Positions 16,379-26,200 of a stretch of DNA of 64,000 nucleotides are shown piece by piece; the stretch's first letter is position 1, and the number at the start of each line of letters is the position of its first letter. Under the pieces are notes generated by a model that did not search any database, was not told the origin of the DNA, and saw nothing but the letters and a program-made list of their open reading frames with translations. Source of the DNA: UBA11591 sp040220895 (GTDB taxonomy: Bacteria > Bacteroidota > Bacteroidia > Flavobacteriales_E > Vicingaceae); NCBI GenBank assembly GCA_040220895.1, contig JAVJVY010000008.1, forward strand, positions 62,001 through 126,000. The letters are read 5' to 3'. A program made the position numbers and the translations under genes.

Positions 16379-16777
16379 ATGATTTCCTCATCTGACCTCC
16401 TTCCAGAAATCACCTTCACCACTTCCCGAAGTTCGGGTCCGGGTGGGCAAAATGTGAATAAGGTTGATTCCAAGGTCAGCTTGCGTTTTGATGTGAAAAA
16501 TTCCGTCCTACTGAATGAACATCAACGCAACAGGTTGCTTAAGCAGCTATCGTCCAGGATGAATAAGGACGGCATCCTAATCATGTCATCACAGGTTTCG
16601 CGAAGTCAATTGGACAATAAGAAAAAGGTTCTTGATCGCTTTGACGCCCTGCTGAAGAAGGCCTTGACCATTCCCAAAAAAAGAAAAAAGACCAAGCCTT
16701 CAAAAGGGGCCATTGAAAGGCGGTTAAAGACAAAGCGCGTCACTAAAGAAAAAAAGGAAAGGCGTCGAAAGATGTGA
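16379..16777 (+). CDS. arfB: Alternative ribosome-rescue peptidyl-tRNA hydrolase ArfB
   Basis: 132 residues, the usual ArfB/YaeJ length. The catalytic GGQ motif is at residues 22-24 within SSGPGGQNVNKVDSKV, followed by the small release-factor-like domain and a highly basic C-terminal tail (about 95-132: KKRKKTKPSKGAIERR, ending KERRRKM) that enters the empty mRNA channel of stalled ribosomes. It hydrolyses peptidyl-tRNA on ribosomes stalled without a stop codon. The start at ATG 16379 is only 5 nt after the promoter -7 box. Confidence 0.95.
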   Translation: MISSSDLLPEITFTTSRSSGPGGQNVNKVDSKVSLRFDVKNSVLLNEHQRNRLLKQLSSRMNKDGILIMSSQVSRSQLDNKKKVLDRFDALLKKALTIPKKRKKTKPSKGAIERRLKTKRVTKEKKERRRKM

Positions 16778-16821
16778 GTTTCCGGAATCCTGCTAATTTT
16801 ATTTACCCTACCTGATCCCAA

Positions 16822-18585
16822 GTGAAATACATAAGCACTATTTGCATACTCCTTATCCTTATCCAATCCTGCAAAACGGAAAGCAAAGACGCCGACCTTA
16901 CTACGCCCTTTGAAAAGTCTGATTCTACGGAGACGGCCACTTATGAGGGAGGAATTGCATGGTGGCAAAGAATGGCCTCATCATCACCATTTGTCGGCAT
17001 AACCGAGTTTGGTGAGACGGATGCAGGTCGGCCACTTCATTTGGTGAAAGTGGAGGTTGATCCTGTCATTGAGGACAAATGGCGAAACGATAAAAACAAA
17101 TTGGTGTTTCTCATCAACAACGGCATTCATCCGGGTGAACCCGACGGCATTGATGCCTCCATGATCTTTGCCCGCAAATTGATTCAGGATCCCGACTTTT
17201 CAGAGAAATACAAGGATGTGATTTTATTGATCATTCCATTCTATAATGTCGGGGGCGCCTTGAATCGAAATTGCTGCTCCAGGGCCAATCAGAACGGCCC
17301 GCCTTCTTATGGTTTCAGGGGCAATGCCCGCAACCTCGACCTGAACCGGGATTTCATCAAGAATGACAGCCGGAATGCACAAAGCTTCAGCCGCCTAGTG
17401 AGGGATTGGGATCCGGATATCTACCTTGAAACTCATGTCAGCAACGGGGCCGATTACCAGTACACCATGACCTATTTGCTATCCCAGACAGATAAAATGA
17501 TGCCCTCGCTAAAGAAGTTCTGCATGGATGAGTTGGAACCACATGTAGTAGCTTCCATGAAGGAATTGGGCGACGAGTGCATACCCTATGTCAATGCATG
17601 GAACAATAGCCCAGATTCGGGTTACTCCATGTTCAATGACCTTCCTCGATATTCAACGGGTTACCTCAACCTTTTCAATACCATCGGACTTTTGAGTGAG
17701 ACCCATATGTTGAAACCGTTTAAAAGAAGGGTTTCCTCGACGCTCAATTACATGAGAACCATTGCTGATTTTGCTGCGGGCAATGCCGAAAAAATCAAGG
17801 ACGTCCGCTTATTGGCCACCGATGAAATGATGGATTCGTACAGTCTTGCATTGGATTGGAAAGTGGATTATTCAAGATGTGACAGCCTTAATTTCAAGGG
17901 ATACCGGGCCTATTATGAAAAAAGTGAAGTAACGGGAGCGGCGCAATTATATTACGACGGGTCGGCGCCATGGGAAAAGAAGGTGCCCTATTACAGGTAC
18001 TTCCTACCTGTCCTGACAGTTGACATTCCCCGGTATTATGTGGTGCCTGTTTCCTGGGGCAAGGTGGTTGAATTGTTAGAAAACAACGGCGTCTACATAG
18101 AATTGATAAAGAGTGACACGGCCCTGGAAGTGGAGCAATACCGCTTGTTGGATTTTGAAACATCGCCCGGGCCATATGAGGGGCATTATTTTCACACTCA
18201 AACCTCGGTGGATAGGGAATCAAAGGTGGCATTGCTAAGAAAAAACGAATACCTGCTGATCTCCACCAATCAACGGTCAAGGCGTTTTTTGGTCGAGGTG
18301 CTCGAGCCCCATGGTCCGGATTCCTATTTCAACTGGAATTTCTTTGACGAAGTACTGCAACAAAAAGAATGGTTCAGTTCCTATGTCTTTGACCTTGAAG
18401 CGAAGGAATTGCTCAAGGATAAGCAAATGAAAAATGCGTTTGATTCCTTGAAAAAAGCCATGCCTGAACTGAAAGGGAGTGCCACCGGTCAATTATATGA
18501 AATCTACAAGATGAGTGAACGATACGAGCGGGATAGGCACCTGGTGTACCCTGTCTTCAGAATCTCACCTGATTTAAAGAATTGA
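16822..18585 (+). CDS. M14 family zinc carboxypeptidase, lipoprotein
   Basis: 587 residues starting at GTG 16822. N-terminal signal ending in a lipobox-like LIQSC (Cys17), so probably a lipoprotein. Peptidase M14 domain at about 50-320: zinc ligands His103 and Glu106 in GIHPGEPDG, the RNLDLNRDF substrate-binding block (170-178), third zinc ligand His205 in ETHVSNG, and the catalytic Glu293 in GLLSETHM. The C-terminal 250 residues have no recognised domain but are normal for this Bacteroidota subfamily. Expected to cleave C-terminal amino acids from peptides in the periplasm or at the outer membrane. Confidence 0.92.
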   Translation: MKYISTICILLILIQSCKTESKDADLTTPFEKSDSTETATYEGGIAWWQRMASSSPFVGITEFGETDAGRPLHLVKVEVDPVIEDKWRNDKNKLVFLINNGIHPGEPDGIDASMIFARKLIQDPDFSEKYKDVILLIIPFYNVGGALNRNCCSRANQNGPPSYGFRGNARNLDLNRDFIKNDSRNAQSFSRLVRDWDPDIYLETHVSNGADYQYTMTYLLSQTDKMMPSLKKFCMDELEPHVVASMKELGDECIPYVNAWNNSPDSGYSMFNDLPRYSTGYLNLFNTIGLLSETHMLKPFKRRVSSTLNYMRTIADFAAGNAEKIKDVRLLATDEMMDSYSLALDWKVDYSRCDSLNFKGYRAYYEKSEVTGAAQLYYDGSAPWEKKVPYYRYFLPVLTVDIPRYYVVPVSWGKVVELLENNGVYIELIKSDTALEVEQYRLLDFETSPGPYEGHYFHTQTSVDRESKVALLRKNEYLLISTNQRSRRFLVEVLEPHGPDSYFNWNFFDEVLQQKEWFSSYVFDLEAKELLKDKQMKNAFDSLKKAMPELKGSATGQLYEIYKMSERYERDRHLVYPVFRISPDLKN

Positions 18586-18667
18586 CTTTTCAACTTTAAA
18601 GTGGAGCTTTCTAAGGTGAATAAAAACTCAATGGACATAAGTTAACAAGCATCAATTGACGGTGCTA

Positions 18668-20281
18668 TTATACTTCTGAGTCCAATTGATCAGTGACCAC
18701 GTAGTATCGGGGATCGTCAATGGACGTTTCTATCACTTTTTCAAAGACAGGGCTGGCTTTGTAAAGCAGTGCTTTGCAGTCGGGACTCAAATGAATGAGT
18801 TTGATCTCTTTGCCCAATCCCAGGTATTTATTGGTAAGGGCCCAAAGTGCCTCAATGCCTGAGTGATCAGAAACTTTGGATTCCATGAAATCGATCTCTA
18901 CTTTTTGAGGATCACTTCGCACGTCAAATTTCGAATTAAAATTCTGAACCGAGCCGAAAAAGAGGGGTCCCCAGATTTCATATACCTTGGTGCCATCTTC
19001 CTTGAGCCGTTTTCGTGATCGGATCATGGTGGCATTTTGCCATGCAAAAACCAGGGCAGACATGATGACACCGGTGATGACAGCAATTGCCAGATCCTTC
19101 CAAACGGTAATTGCAGAGACTGTAATCAGAACAATGGCATCGGTCAAAGGTATCTTCCGCAAGATCCGAAACGACGACCATGCAAAGGTACCGATGACCA
19201 CTACGAACATTACACCGACCAAAGCGGCGATAGGGATTTGTTCTATCAATGATGAACCAAACAGTATGAATAGCAGCAGTGATAAAGCGGCCACGATCCC
19301 AGAAAGTCGGCCGCGCCCTCCAGAATTGACATTGATCAGGCTCTGACCGATCATAGCACATCCCCCCATGCCACCAAAAAGGCCATTGACAAGATTCGCA
19401 CTTCCCTGAGCTACGCATTCCTTGTTCCCGCTGCCCCTTGTTTCGGTCAATTCATCGATAAGGTTCAGCGTCATGAGCGATTCGATCAAACCCACAGCAG
19501 CCAAAAGAATGGCACTGGATAACACAAGGCTCCAATGATCTTCGACAGTGCCAAACAACGTGAATAGCTGCGATTGAAAGCTTGGTAGTGACCCCTGCAT
19601 ACCTGCTCCACCTCCTGATCGAATGAATGAGCCAACCGTTGGAACATCCAACCCACCAAAAATAGTGATACCCGCTACTACCAAAATACCAACCAGGGCA
19701 CCAGGGACCAATTTTGTGATCTTAGGAAGAACGAACATGATTGCCATCGTCAGGCCGACCAAGCCGAGCATGATGTAAAGATCCTGGCCTTGTATCCATT
19801 GATTTACCCCATTCACCGGCTCTTTGAACATGCCAAGCTGTGAGATGAAAATAACGATGGCCAGGCCATTGACAAAGCCCATCATAACCGAATGTGGAAT
19901 TAGACGAACAAATTTTCCAAGTCTGAATAGCCCGGCAGCAATCTGGATAATGCCTACAAAAAGCAAGGTTATGAAAAGCCATTGCAGGCCAAGGTTTTCT
20001 ATGGGTGATTCCAGATGAAGCCCTACTTCATTTCCCTGCTTGATCAAATGAATCATTACAACGGCCATGGCCCCCGTGGCACCAGAGATCATGCCAGGTC
20101 GGCCCCCAAACACGGAAGTAATCAGGCCCGTCATGAAAGCACCATACAGTCCTACCAGCGGATCTAGCCCTGCCACAAAAGCAAATGCCACCGCTTCTGG
20201 TACCAGTGCCAGTGCAACTGTCAGACCGGATAAAATGTCATTTTTTGGGTTTCCCACCCAAGTGCGCAGCCGTGCTTTCAT
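18668..20281 (-). CDS. SulP family inorganic anion transporter with STAS domain
   Basis: 537 residues. The first about 400 residues contain the SulP membrane core, starting NPKNDILSGLTVALALVPEAVAF (read as the family signature), with GLYGAFMTGLITSVFGG, GATGAMAVV and AQGSANLVNGLFGGMGGCAMIGQSLIN, which is the most conserved loop. A cytosolic STAS domain follows at about 430-530 (YEIWGPLFFGSVQNF, VEIDFMESKVSDHSGIEAL). It transports sulfate, bicarbonate or a related anion; specificity not readable. Transcribed alone; the 345-bp leader region upstream contains one -7-like element. Confidence 0.95.
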   Translation of the reverse strand: MKARLRTWVGNPKNDILSGLTVALALVPEAVAFAFVAGLDPLVGLYGAFMTGLITSVFGGRPGMISGATGAMAVVMIHLIKQGNEVGLHLESPIENLGLQWLFITLLFVGIIQIAAGLFRLGKFVRLIPHSVMMGFVNGLAIVIFISQLGMFKEPVNGVNQWIQGQDLYIMLGLVGLTMAIMFVLPKITKLVPGALVGILVVAGITIFGGLDVPTVGSFIRSGGGAGMQGSLPSFQSQLFTLFGTVEDHWSLVLSSAILLAAVGLIESLMTLNLIDELTETRGSGNKECVAQGSANLVNGLFGGMGGCAMIGQSLINVNSGGRGRLSGIVAALSLLLFILFGSSLIEQIPIAALVGVMFVVVIGTFAWSSFRILRKIPLTDAIVLITVSAITVWKDLAIAVITGVIMSALVFAWQNATMIRSRKRLKEDGTKVYEIWGPLFFGSVQNFNSKFDVRSDPQKVEIDFMESKVSDHSGIEALWALTNKYLGLGKEIKLIHLSPDCKALLYKASPVFEKVIETSIDDPRYYVVTDQLDSEV

Positions 20282-20626
20282 TGTAAAATTGAGATATTAT
20301 GGCAAAAACATGCGAACCGCACAAATCATCTGAGACCACTTTACCACAAAAAGCAGGTAAATGGATCAAGGAGGGCATGAATTGAAGCACTCCCTTTTTC
20401 AGGCGCTGCTCAAATACAATAGGCGCCAATTGTAGGGCTTGCTTGGTACGTCATCAAGCGGGCAAAAGTATGTTTTAGATTGCCCTATAGAATTTTTTTA
20501 GCGTTTATTTCTAAGAATAAGTGTTTCCAGGCAATAGAAAACCTCACTGCTATACAGACAGGGGTTGATGTTCGGATAATCCTGCCTATGAATTTTAATG
20601 GTATGCCCTTAGTTGCTTAATGACAT
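20282..20626. other. Intergenic region upstream of sulP-type gene
   Basis: 345 bp without a supportable gene. On the minus strand TACTTTTG (20470-20463) matches the -7 consensus and could drive the SulP gene with a leader of about 175 nt, but no -33 element is found at the right distance. Two short minus-strand frames here have no coding character. Confidence 0.4.
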
Positions 20627-21355
20627 TTAGCTGAGGGTATTTTTCTCCAGTAGCAGGGCTTTCGGAAACAGAATGTTATTCTCCAGGTGAATATGCAGGT
20701 GCAAATCAATTTCAAATTCATCCAACAAGGCGTAAAGGGCACGAAAAGTGTTGCAGGCTTCGGCCGGTGGGGTAAAATCGTTGCTGAGTTTACGCATCTC
20801 TTTGAAGGCGTCGCCCGCATGTTCATGTTCCATCACCATTACTTGAATAGGCCCTTTGGCATTCCCAAAGGGAGGAGGAGATGCAAGTGTCTGGTTTTGG
20901 GCTGCATTCACAAGGTATTTCACATAGGGAAATAATACCCTTTCTTCTTTTTGCAAGTGACTGCTCAGTTCGGCGCAGACCTCTGTAACGATGTCACGGA
21001 TTTTCATAACCTCTGCATAGTGATGACCGTGAACTTTGGCGACTTTGTCGGAGTATTCCAGCAAAATGGGCAGGGATTCAAGAACATAGCTGTGGTGGAC
21101 CTGAACGATGTGGTCTATAAGGAAATCAAGATTCCAGGAATTGTAATCCTCACGGCGATCGACCTTCTGTCCAATTTTATCCAGGTCTTCCAGCACATTC
21201 TCAAGTTCGGCGTTGTTCTTTCGACAGGCTTCCTCGATAGAAATCCCTCCTCCGCAACAAAAATCGATGCCGTGCTTTTTAAACACATGTGCAGCTTTAA
21301 TGTTATTAGCCACCACTGAGGCTACTTTGTTCTGTTCTAAATGATCAATGTCCAT
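20627..21355 (-). CDS. ric: Iron-sulfur cluster repair di-iron protein (RIC/ScdA/YtfE)
   Basis: 242 residues. The N-terminal DUF542/ScdA domain (about 10-60) carries the signature FKKHGIDFCCGGG with paired cysteines; the C-terminal hemerythrin-like domain has His and Glu ligands spread over helices (HIVQVHHSYVLE, KVHGHHYAEV, HLQKEERVLFPYV, MVMEHEHAGD, LHLHIHLENNILFP). Such proteins repair Fe-S clusters damaged by nitric oxide or oxidative stress, probably by donating iron. Single-gene unit; an NO-responsive regulator site could not be identified upstream by eye. Confidence 0.95.
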   Translation of the reverse strand: MDIDHLEQNKVASVVANNIKAAHVFKKHGIDFCCGGGISIEEACRKNNAELENVLEDLDKIGQKVDRREDYNSWNLDFLIDHIVQVHHSYVLESLPILLEYSDKVAKVHGHHYAEVMKIRDIVTEVCAELSSHLQKEERVLFPYVKYLVNAAQNQTLASPPPFGNAKGPIQVMVMEHEHAGDAFKEMRKLSNDFTPPAEACNTFRALYALLDEFEIDLHLHIHLENNILFPKALLLEKNTLS

Positions 21356-21446
21356 CGTTCTTTTTATGCAAAGTTCGACCCTTTAATAGAAATAACGAAT
21401 GATATAAATCATAATTCGGACAAAAATATCCTAATTACAATATCAA

Positions 21447-22124
21447 TTATTCTTCCAGAATTTTTACAGCCGTCCGCCGGTTTTGCTGTCGACCTTCTTC
21501 GGTCAGGTTATTGGCAATCGGTTGGCATTCACCATACCCTTTAGCAGCCACCCTGAACGGGCTGATTCCTCTATCCAGCAGGTATTGCCTGACGGCTCTT
21601 GCCCGATTTTCAGAAAGTGTCAGGTTTGATTCTTCGCTACCCACGTTATCGGTGTGTCCTCCTATTTCAATTCTGGCCTTGGGTTTGCGTTGCATAAAAT
21701 AGACCAGTTCATTTAGTTCTGCGAAGGACTCTTTTTTAAGGGATGCGCTTGCGGTTTCAAAGTACACGTTGTCGAGCGTGTATTCAGTTGCCGGTTCTAT
21801 TTCAACGGTGATCTCATAAGTAGGATAAAGCTTTTCATTATCAATGGTGGGTAAGATAAAGCGAGAATAATCGGTCAGCCCGGTAAGGCTTTTAACAATG
21901 ATCTTGTACTGATCGGGGCCGGTGAGTTCACAGGAGAAGCGACCGTCAGGACCGGTAACTCCCTTGACCACTGCACCTGTTTTTTCAGACTGAAATATGA
22001 TCTCTTCTCCTTCCAAAGTGGGACCATTTATTTTTACGCATTCAACATTGACCTTGGCGAGCTTTTTTTGGGCTAGAACAGGAGCTAATGTTGTAAAAAA
22101 AATAATAAAGAAAAGGAGCCTCAA
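21447..22124 (-). CDS. OmpA family peptidoglycan-binding protein
   Basis: 225 residues with a signal peptide (about 1-18). The N-terminal part (20-105) looks like a carboxypeptidase-regulatory/Ig-like segment (KTGAVVKGVTGPDGRFSCEL). The OmpA-like domain occupies about 115-222: VYFETASASLKKESFAELNEL, IGGHTDNVGSEESNLTLS, ENRARAVRQYLLDRGI, and RQQNRRTAVKI at the end, with the conserved Asp and Arg for diaminopimelate binding. No beta-barrel, so probably a periplasmic or outer-membrane-associated linker. The frame starts with TTG at 22124; no in-frame ATG is near. Confidence 0.92.
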   Translation of the reverse strand: MRLLFFIIFFTTLAPVLAQKKLAKVNVECVKINGPTLEGEEIIFQSEKTGAVVKGVTGPDGRFSCELTGPDQYKIIVKSLTGLTDYSRFILPTIDNEKLYPTYEITVEIEPATEYTLDNVYFETASASLKKESFAELNELVYFMQRKPKARIEIGGHTDNVGSEESNLTLSENRARAVRQYLLDRGISPFRVAAKGYGECQPIANNLTEEGRQQNRRTAVKILEE

Positions 22125-22167
22125 TAGGTTTACTATTAAAACCTAAATATAACAATCATTCAGCGCA

Positions 22168-23055
22168 TCAACGTTTGATTGCGATTTTGTGCTGATAATG
22201 ACGTTTGGGGGTAACTACATCGATCAGGTACATACCAGGTAGAAGATCATGCGATATTGATAATTGGTCGGTATGGTGGAATGACTTGACAAAGAGCAAT
22301 TGTCCCACCTGATTAACCACCATTACCATTCCTTCAGAAGGATCTGAAAGTACAATGGTGAAGCTGCCCTTTGATGGATTTGGGTAAACAAGGATTTCAC
22401 TGCGTCTTTCAATTTCTTCGAGGCCAACCATGAATGAATGGCATGGTTGCATGAATGACCCCTGGCTAGGGATCACGCAGTTGCCGGAATAGATTTTAAC
22501 ACCTACATCGGCAAAGGCACAGGTCAGGCAGAATCCGGCACCTCCTGTAGCATTCGGGGCGTAGGTTCTATCGATATTGTATACCGGATTATATGTGCTT
22601 CCAATTCCTTCAATCCAAGTCAGGGTGGGGGCTACATTGGTATCATTGGTTGAAAGGTATAGGTGCTTTCTTGACATCAAAACCACAGAATCGACATAGA
22701 AGAGTATGGTGCTGTCAAACAACATGATGCTATCGCCGGCATTCAGAGAAAAATCATAGATCAGGTAATCGTTGGAATTGGCCGTATCGCGGTAAAATAC
22801 CTGACGTTCAACCGTATCCTCTCTTAATAAGTGCAATTGATTGTCGAATCGAAGCAAAACTGTGTAATCTGATCCATTGAGACTGCTGTCACCTATAATG
22901 GTATAATCCGTAAGGACGCTTCCGAGTCCGTAATACTGCTCAACACACCAACCCAGGTTTTGAAGCATGGGCTTATACTGAGCATTTGCTCGTTGGTTAC
23001 TAAAAATCAACGCAGTGAATGCGATGAAAGAAGTTATGGTAGTTCTTAATGACAT
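22168..23055 (-). CDS. T9SS type A sorting domain protein, paralogue of 33053-33943
   Basis: 295 residues from ATG 23055 (a TTG one codon earlier is possible). Signal peptide ending ANAQ. The passenger (25-210) contains LREDTVERQVFYRD, DYLIYDFSLNAGDSIMLF and WIEGIGSTYNP, all echoed in the protein at 33053-33943, so the two belong to one family. The last 75 residues form a T9SS type A domain (ILVYPNPSKGSFTIVL then LLPGMYLIDVV and a basic end). Function of the passenger is unknown; the block preceding the CTD contains a Cys pair (FCLTC). Confidence 0.85.
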   Translation of the reverse strand: MSLRTTITSFIAFTALIFSNQRANAQYKPMLQNLGWCVEQYYGLGSVLTDYTIIGDSSLNGSDYTVLLRFDNQLHLLREDTVERQVFYRDTANSNDYLIYDFSLNAGDSIMLFDSTILFYVDSVVLMSRKHLYLSTNDTNVAPTLTWIEGIGSTYNPVYNIDRTYAPNATGGAGFCLTCAFADVGVKIYSGNCVIPSQGSFMQPCHSFMVGLEEIERRSEILVYPNPSKGSFTIVLSDPSEGMVMVVNQVGQLLFVKSFHHTDQLSISHDLLPGMYLIDVVTPKRHYQHKIAIKR

Positions 23056-23199
23056 CAAATTAAAGGTATGTATTCTCGATCCAATTCCCTAACGTTTATA
23101 CACTATGGATAAACATGCTTGAGCCAAAGCTTTAATCTATTCACAGGGGATTTGATCACTTACCGCGCTTTTCGTTATTTTACCCCAACAACGAATGTT

Positions 23200-23946
23200 A
23201 TGAGATCAATCCTTGTTTGCTTTTTAATACTTCTATTCTGCACTTCTTCGCACGCGCAAAATAGAACAGACAATCAAACATGTGCCTGGTATATGTATTT
23301 TGGAAATCACCGGATCAGTGAACGCATTGGGTTGCACACAGAATATCAATGGAGGCGGTACACCATGATCGATTATTGGCAGCAATCACTGATGAGAGTT
23401 GGAATTGACTATTACACGAAAGCAGGTCCGATCATCACGGCGGGCTACGGCTGGATCCAGTCTTTTCCTTACGGGGATCAGCCTATTGCATATCCATTTA
23501 ATGAACACCGCATCTGGCAGCAACTAGTCTTAACCCAGGCAGCCGCGAGGTTCTCGTTTCATCACCGATTCCGACTGGAGCAACGATTCCTTGAAAGGAA
23601 AACAATAAATTCAAGCGGTGACTATGAATCGGATGAATTTGTGTTCAGGCAACGGGGGCGATATCGGTTTTTTGTAGCCTTTCCATTGAACCGCAAGCAA
23701 ATGGAAGATAACACCTTGTTTCTTGCCGCCTATGACGAGGTTATGATCGGTTTTGGAGGTGGCATCAAACAGAACGTTCTGGAACAGAACAGGCTATATT
23801 TAGCAATGGGTTGGCGTTTCAACGCAAATGCCAATGTTCAGATGGGATACCTCAATCAGTTCATTTTTAAATCAAACGGAGACAGAGAAAACAACGATGT
23901 CTTTCAGCTGGCCCTCACTTATAACCTTGATTTCAGGAAGAACTAG
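23200..23946 (+). CDS. DUF2490 outer-membrane protein
   Basis: 248 residues from ATG 23200; the frame is open to 23119 but the hydrophobic signal peptide (ILVCFLILLFCTSSHAQ) begins right at this Met. The rest is a DUF2490-type small beta-barrel: AWYMYFGNHRISERIGLHTEYQWR, GYGWIQSFPYG, EHRIWQQLVL, RFRLEQRFLER, and alternating aromatic strands to the terminal YNLDFRKN. Predicted outer-membrane protein of unknown function. Divergent from the T9SS protein at 22168-23055. Confidence 0.88.
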   Translation: MRSILVCFLILLFCTSSHAQNRTDNQTCAWYMYFGNHRISERIGLHTEYQWRRYTMIDYWQQSLMRVGIDYYTKAGPIITAGYGWIQSFPYGDQPIAYPFNEHRIWQQLVLTQAAARFSFHHRFRLEQRFLERKTINSSGDYESDEFVFRQRGRYRFFVAFPLNRKQMEDNTLFLAAYDEVMIGFGGGIKQNVLEQNRLYLAMGWRFNANANVQMGYLNQFIFKSNGDRENNDVFQLALTYNLDFRKN

Positions 23947-23998
23947 TTCAACAAAAGCGTGAACCAGCCATTTCCCTCAAGTCTATTGATAGGATGAG

Positions 23999-24388
23999 TC
24001 AAGTGTCAAAAAAGTGGCTATCATCAACGCTTTCTGGCCCGGCACCGGCAAAGTCCTCAATGATCAAGCCCCCTACGATGGCCATGTTGCGTATAAAATC
24101 GTCGAAGTGGATCATATCAGACCAGAACGGGAAGCTAACAAGGGTAACGACAAAGAGATAGACCGCCATGATGGGTGCAAAGAATCTGGTGTAGAACCCA
24201 ATCAGAATGGCAATGCCGCCGCCCAGTTCGATGAATACTACCAGAATCGCAACCAACGGGGCAACAGGCATTCCTTTAAGTTCAATAATATGCCAAAAAC
24301 GTTCAAAATCGAACACCTTCAACAGTCCTTCAACAATAAATACGGCAGAAAGTAAGATGCGTCCGATTAAGGATAGATGCTTCTTCAT
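23999..24388 (-). CDS. DoxX family membrane protein
   Basis: 129 residues, four predicted transmembrane helices. DoxX signature: GRILLSAVFIVEGLLKVFDF, MPVAPLVAILVVFIELGGGIAILIGFYTR (consecutive helices), and PFWSDMIHFDDFIRNMAIVGGL. Small DoxX proteins are linked to quinone/thiosulfate or redox functions, but the role of most is unknown. Monocistronic by spacing. Confidence 0.9.
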   Translation of the reverse strand: MKKHLSLIGRILLSAVFIVEGLLKVFDFERFWHIIELKGMPVAPLVAILVVFIELGGGIAILIGFYTRFFAPIMAVYLFVVTLVSFPFWSDMIHFDDFIRNMAIVGGLIIEDFAGAGPESVDDSHFFDT

Positions 24389-24791
24389 AATGTAAGATTT
24401 TTAGAGGCGTAAAAGCGAAAATATGGGCTTTGAAACGTGAATACGGCTGTAGTGTATTGAATTGAACTACAAAAAGTTAAGAGGGAATTCGAATGATTTT
24501 CATTCGTCGGTGTAAATTGTTTGACAAGCCGTCGCACCATTCCAATAATTGATATATCCGAAAAACTAAATATAGCATTTGTGAAGGGCAATTACACCAT
24601 TTAGCGCACGAATTTTTAACAATTCGACAAATTGTTCGACTATTACGCTTAAATCAGCTTTATAAGCGCTCAATTATTAATGTTGTTCCAGCATTAACAG
24701 AGAATATTCCTTACGATACTTGCAATGGGATTTAAGCAGAACAAGGTCCTCCCTGCTTATCTTTAACAAAGTAGATGTATGCCGAGAAAAT
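24389..24791. other. Intergenic region between DoxX and Kelch genes
   Basis: 403 bp with no supportable gene. An imperfect inverted repeat AACAATT-CGACA-AATTGTT is seen around 24618-24636. No consensus promoter was found; the region should hold the DoxX promoter and the 3' end of the Kelch gene transcript. Confidence 0.35.
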
Positions 24792-25994
24792 TTATTCTTT
24801 GATAAAACGACTTTGATACACCCTTCCACTTTTTGATGTGGCTACCAATAGGTAAAGCTGCGGAGAGAGATTGCTGATATCTACCTGTCCGTTATTAGCA
24901 ACAGGAATTGAAACAATCCTTCCACTAGGATCATATATGGCCAATCCGTTAATCTCACGAAAATCAATATCGGTACCTAGATTTAATATATCATTTGCCG
25001 GATTCGGATAGATACTCAATGAGGTATTGCGTTGTTCTTCTTCATCCACGCTATTGAAAATAGTCATGTCATAGGCCCAAAGATCGTTGTAGAGCGTCAG
25101 GTTTCCCGTTTCTCCGGAAGTCATATAAGCGACATCACCAATAACAAAACTACCTGATGCCCAGCGCCCTTGACCGGGTGCAGGTGGAAGCTCTTTCCAA
25201 GTGTCGTTCACTTCGTTGTATTCGTAAAACTCACCAGTATCTAAGTTTTGATGATCAGAACCGTCTCCACCAAGAATATGGCCTTTGTTGTTATAGGTAA
25301 ATTGAGTTCCAGCAACCCTGGCTTCCCCGGGGAAATTATTCATCTGAACCCATTTGTTGTCGACCACGTCAAATTTCCACCAATCGCGCTCAATTCCGCT
25401 GCTGCTATGACCCATTCCGGTGTACACGTGGCTACCTGCATAAAAATAATAGGGATGGTGACGGGCAATAGCCGGTAGGTTAGGACCTTTAACCCAGGAA
25501 TCGGTCGAAATAGTATAAATGTACCAGTCGTTCAAGTTTCCCGTTTGACCATCTCCAAGACCAACATAAATCTTTCCTTGAAAGGCAATAAACGCCGGAT
25601 GCCTTCTTCCCGGACCATTCATGGTGGCAAGCTGGGTCCATTGGTCATTGATCGGATCATATTCCCATAGATCATTCAAGTAAGCACTTGACGATAGACC
25701 CATCCCAATGTAGCCTTTACCATCGATGGATGCGCCGTAGGCAAAACCACGTGCAGTTCCGGGAAAATCGGTTTTTTTGGTCCAGCTGTCATTAGCGGGA
25801 TCGTATTCATAAAAGTCTTTTAACACCGCGTTTGTACTGGTCATGCCTGTCAAATAATAGGCTTTGCCGTCAATGGTGAATGTTACCGGGTGATGGCGTT
25901 GGGGTCCTGGTACCGAGGTTTTTTTAGTCCATTGACCCATTGCGAGCGTGGAAAGACAAAAGACAACTGAAAAAATAAGTATGTTTTTAATCAT
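24792..25994 (-). CDS. Kelch-repeat beta-propeller protein with T9SS type A sorting domain
   Basis: 400 residues, signal peptide to MGQ at about 21. Six Kelch-type repeats of about 48 residues follow, with recurrent pattern YYLTGMTSTN...DFYEYDPANDSWTKK, YIGMGLSSS...LWEYDPINDQWTQL, VYTGMGHSSS...WWKFDVVDNKWVQM and so on, forming a six-bladed propeller. The last 75 residues are a T9SS type A domain (LSIYPNPANDILNL and a terminal SRFIKE). Probably a secreted or surface carbohydrate/protein-binding propeller, ligand unknown. Confidence 0.9.
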   Translation of the reverse strand: MIKNILIFSVVFCLSTLAMGQWTKKTSVPGPQRHHPVTFTIDGKAYYLTGMTSTNAVLKDFYEYDPANDSWTKKTDFPGTARGFAYGASIDGKGYIGMGLSSSAYLNDLWEYDPINDQWTQLATMNGPGRRHPAFIAFQGKIYVGLGDGQTGNLNDWYIYTISTDSWVKGPNLPAIARHHPYYFYAGSHVYTGMGHSSSGIERDWWKFDVVDNKWVQMNNFPGEARVAGTQFTYNNKGHILGGDGSDHQNLDTGEFYEYNEVNDTWKELPPAPGQGRWASGSFVIGDVAYMTSGETGNLTLYNDLWAYDMTIFNSVDEEEQRNTSLSIYPNPANDILNLGTDIDFREINGLAIYDPSGRIVSIPVANNGQVDISNLSPQLYLLVATSKSGRVYQSRFIKE

Positions 25995-26124
25995 AGTGGT
26001 TGGTTATGGATTTGTAAAAGTAGTTTTAAATGATGTTGCATTAGTTTCAATTAATTTCCAAATGATTCAATTATTGGATTCTAGAGACAATCTTCTGCCA
26101 AATCTGGAATTTTGGATAATTACA

Positions 26125-26154
26125 AAGAAGGAGCGCATAATGGCGCTCCTTCTT
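26125..26154 (-). terminator. Terminator hairpin after the DUF4397 gene
   Basis: Arms AAGAAGGAGCGC and GCGCTCCTTCTT (26125-26136, 26143-26154) form a perfect 12-bp stem with a 6-nt loop, followed on the minus strand by TTTGT. It lies 47 nt beyond the stop of the minus-strand DUF4397 gene. Confidence 0.75.
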
Positions 26155-26200
26155 GCATTTGTCCGGTCAACTAACAATGTTGGCAATCTGGAAATCTTAC

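Noticed and set aside
24389..24591. 68-codon minus-strand frame next to doxX
   Set aside because: Hydrophobic but no family match, and it would cover the doxX promoter region.
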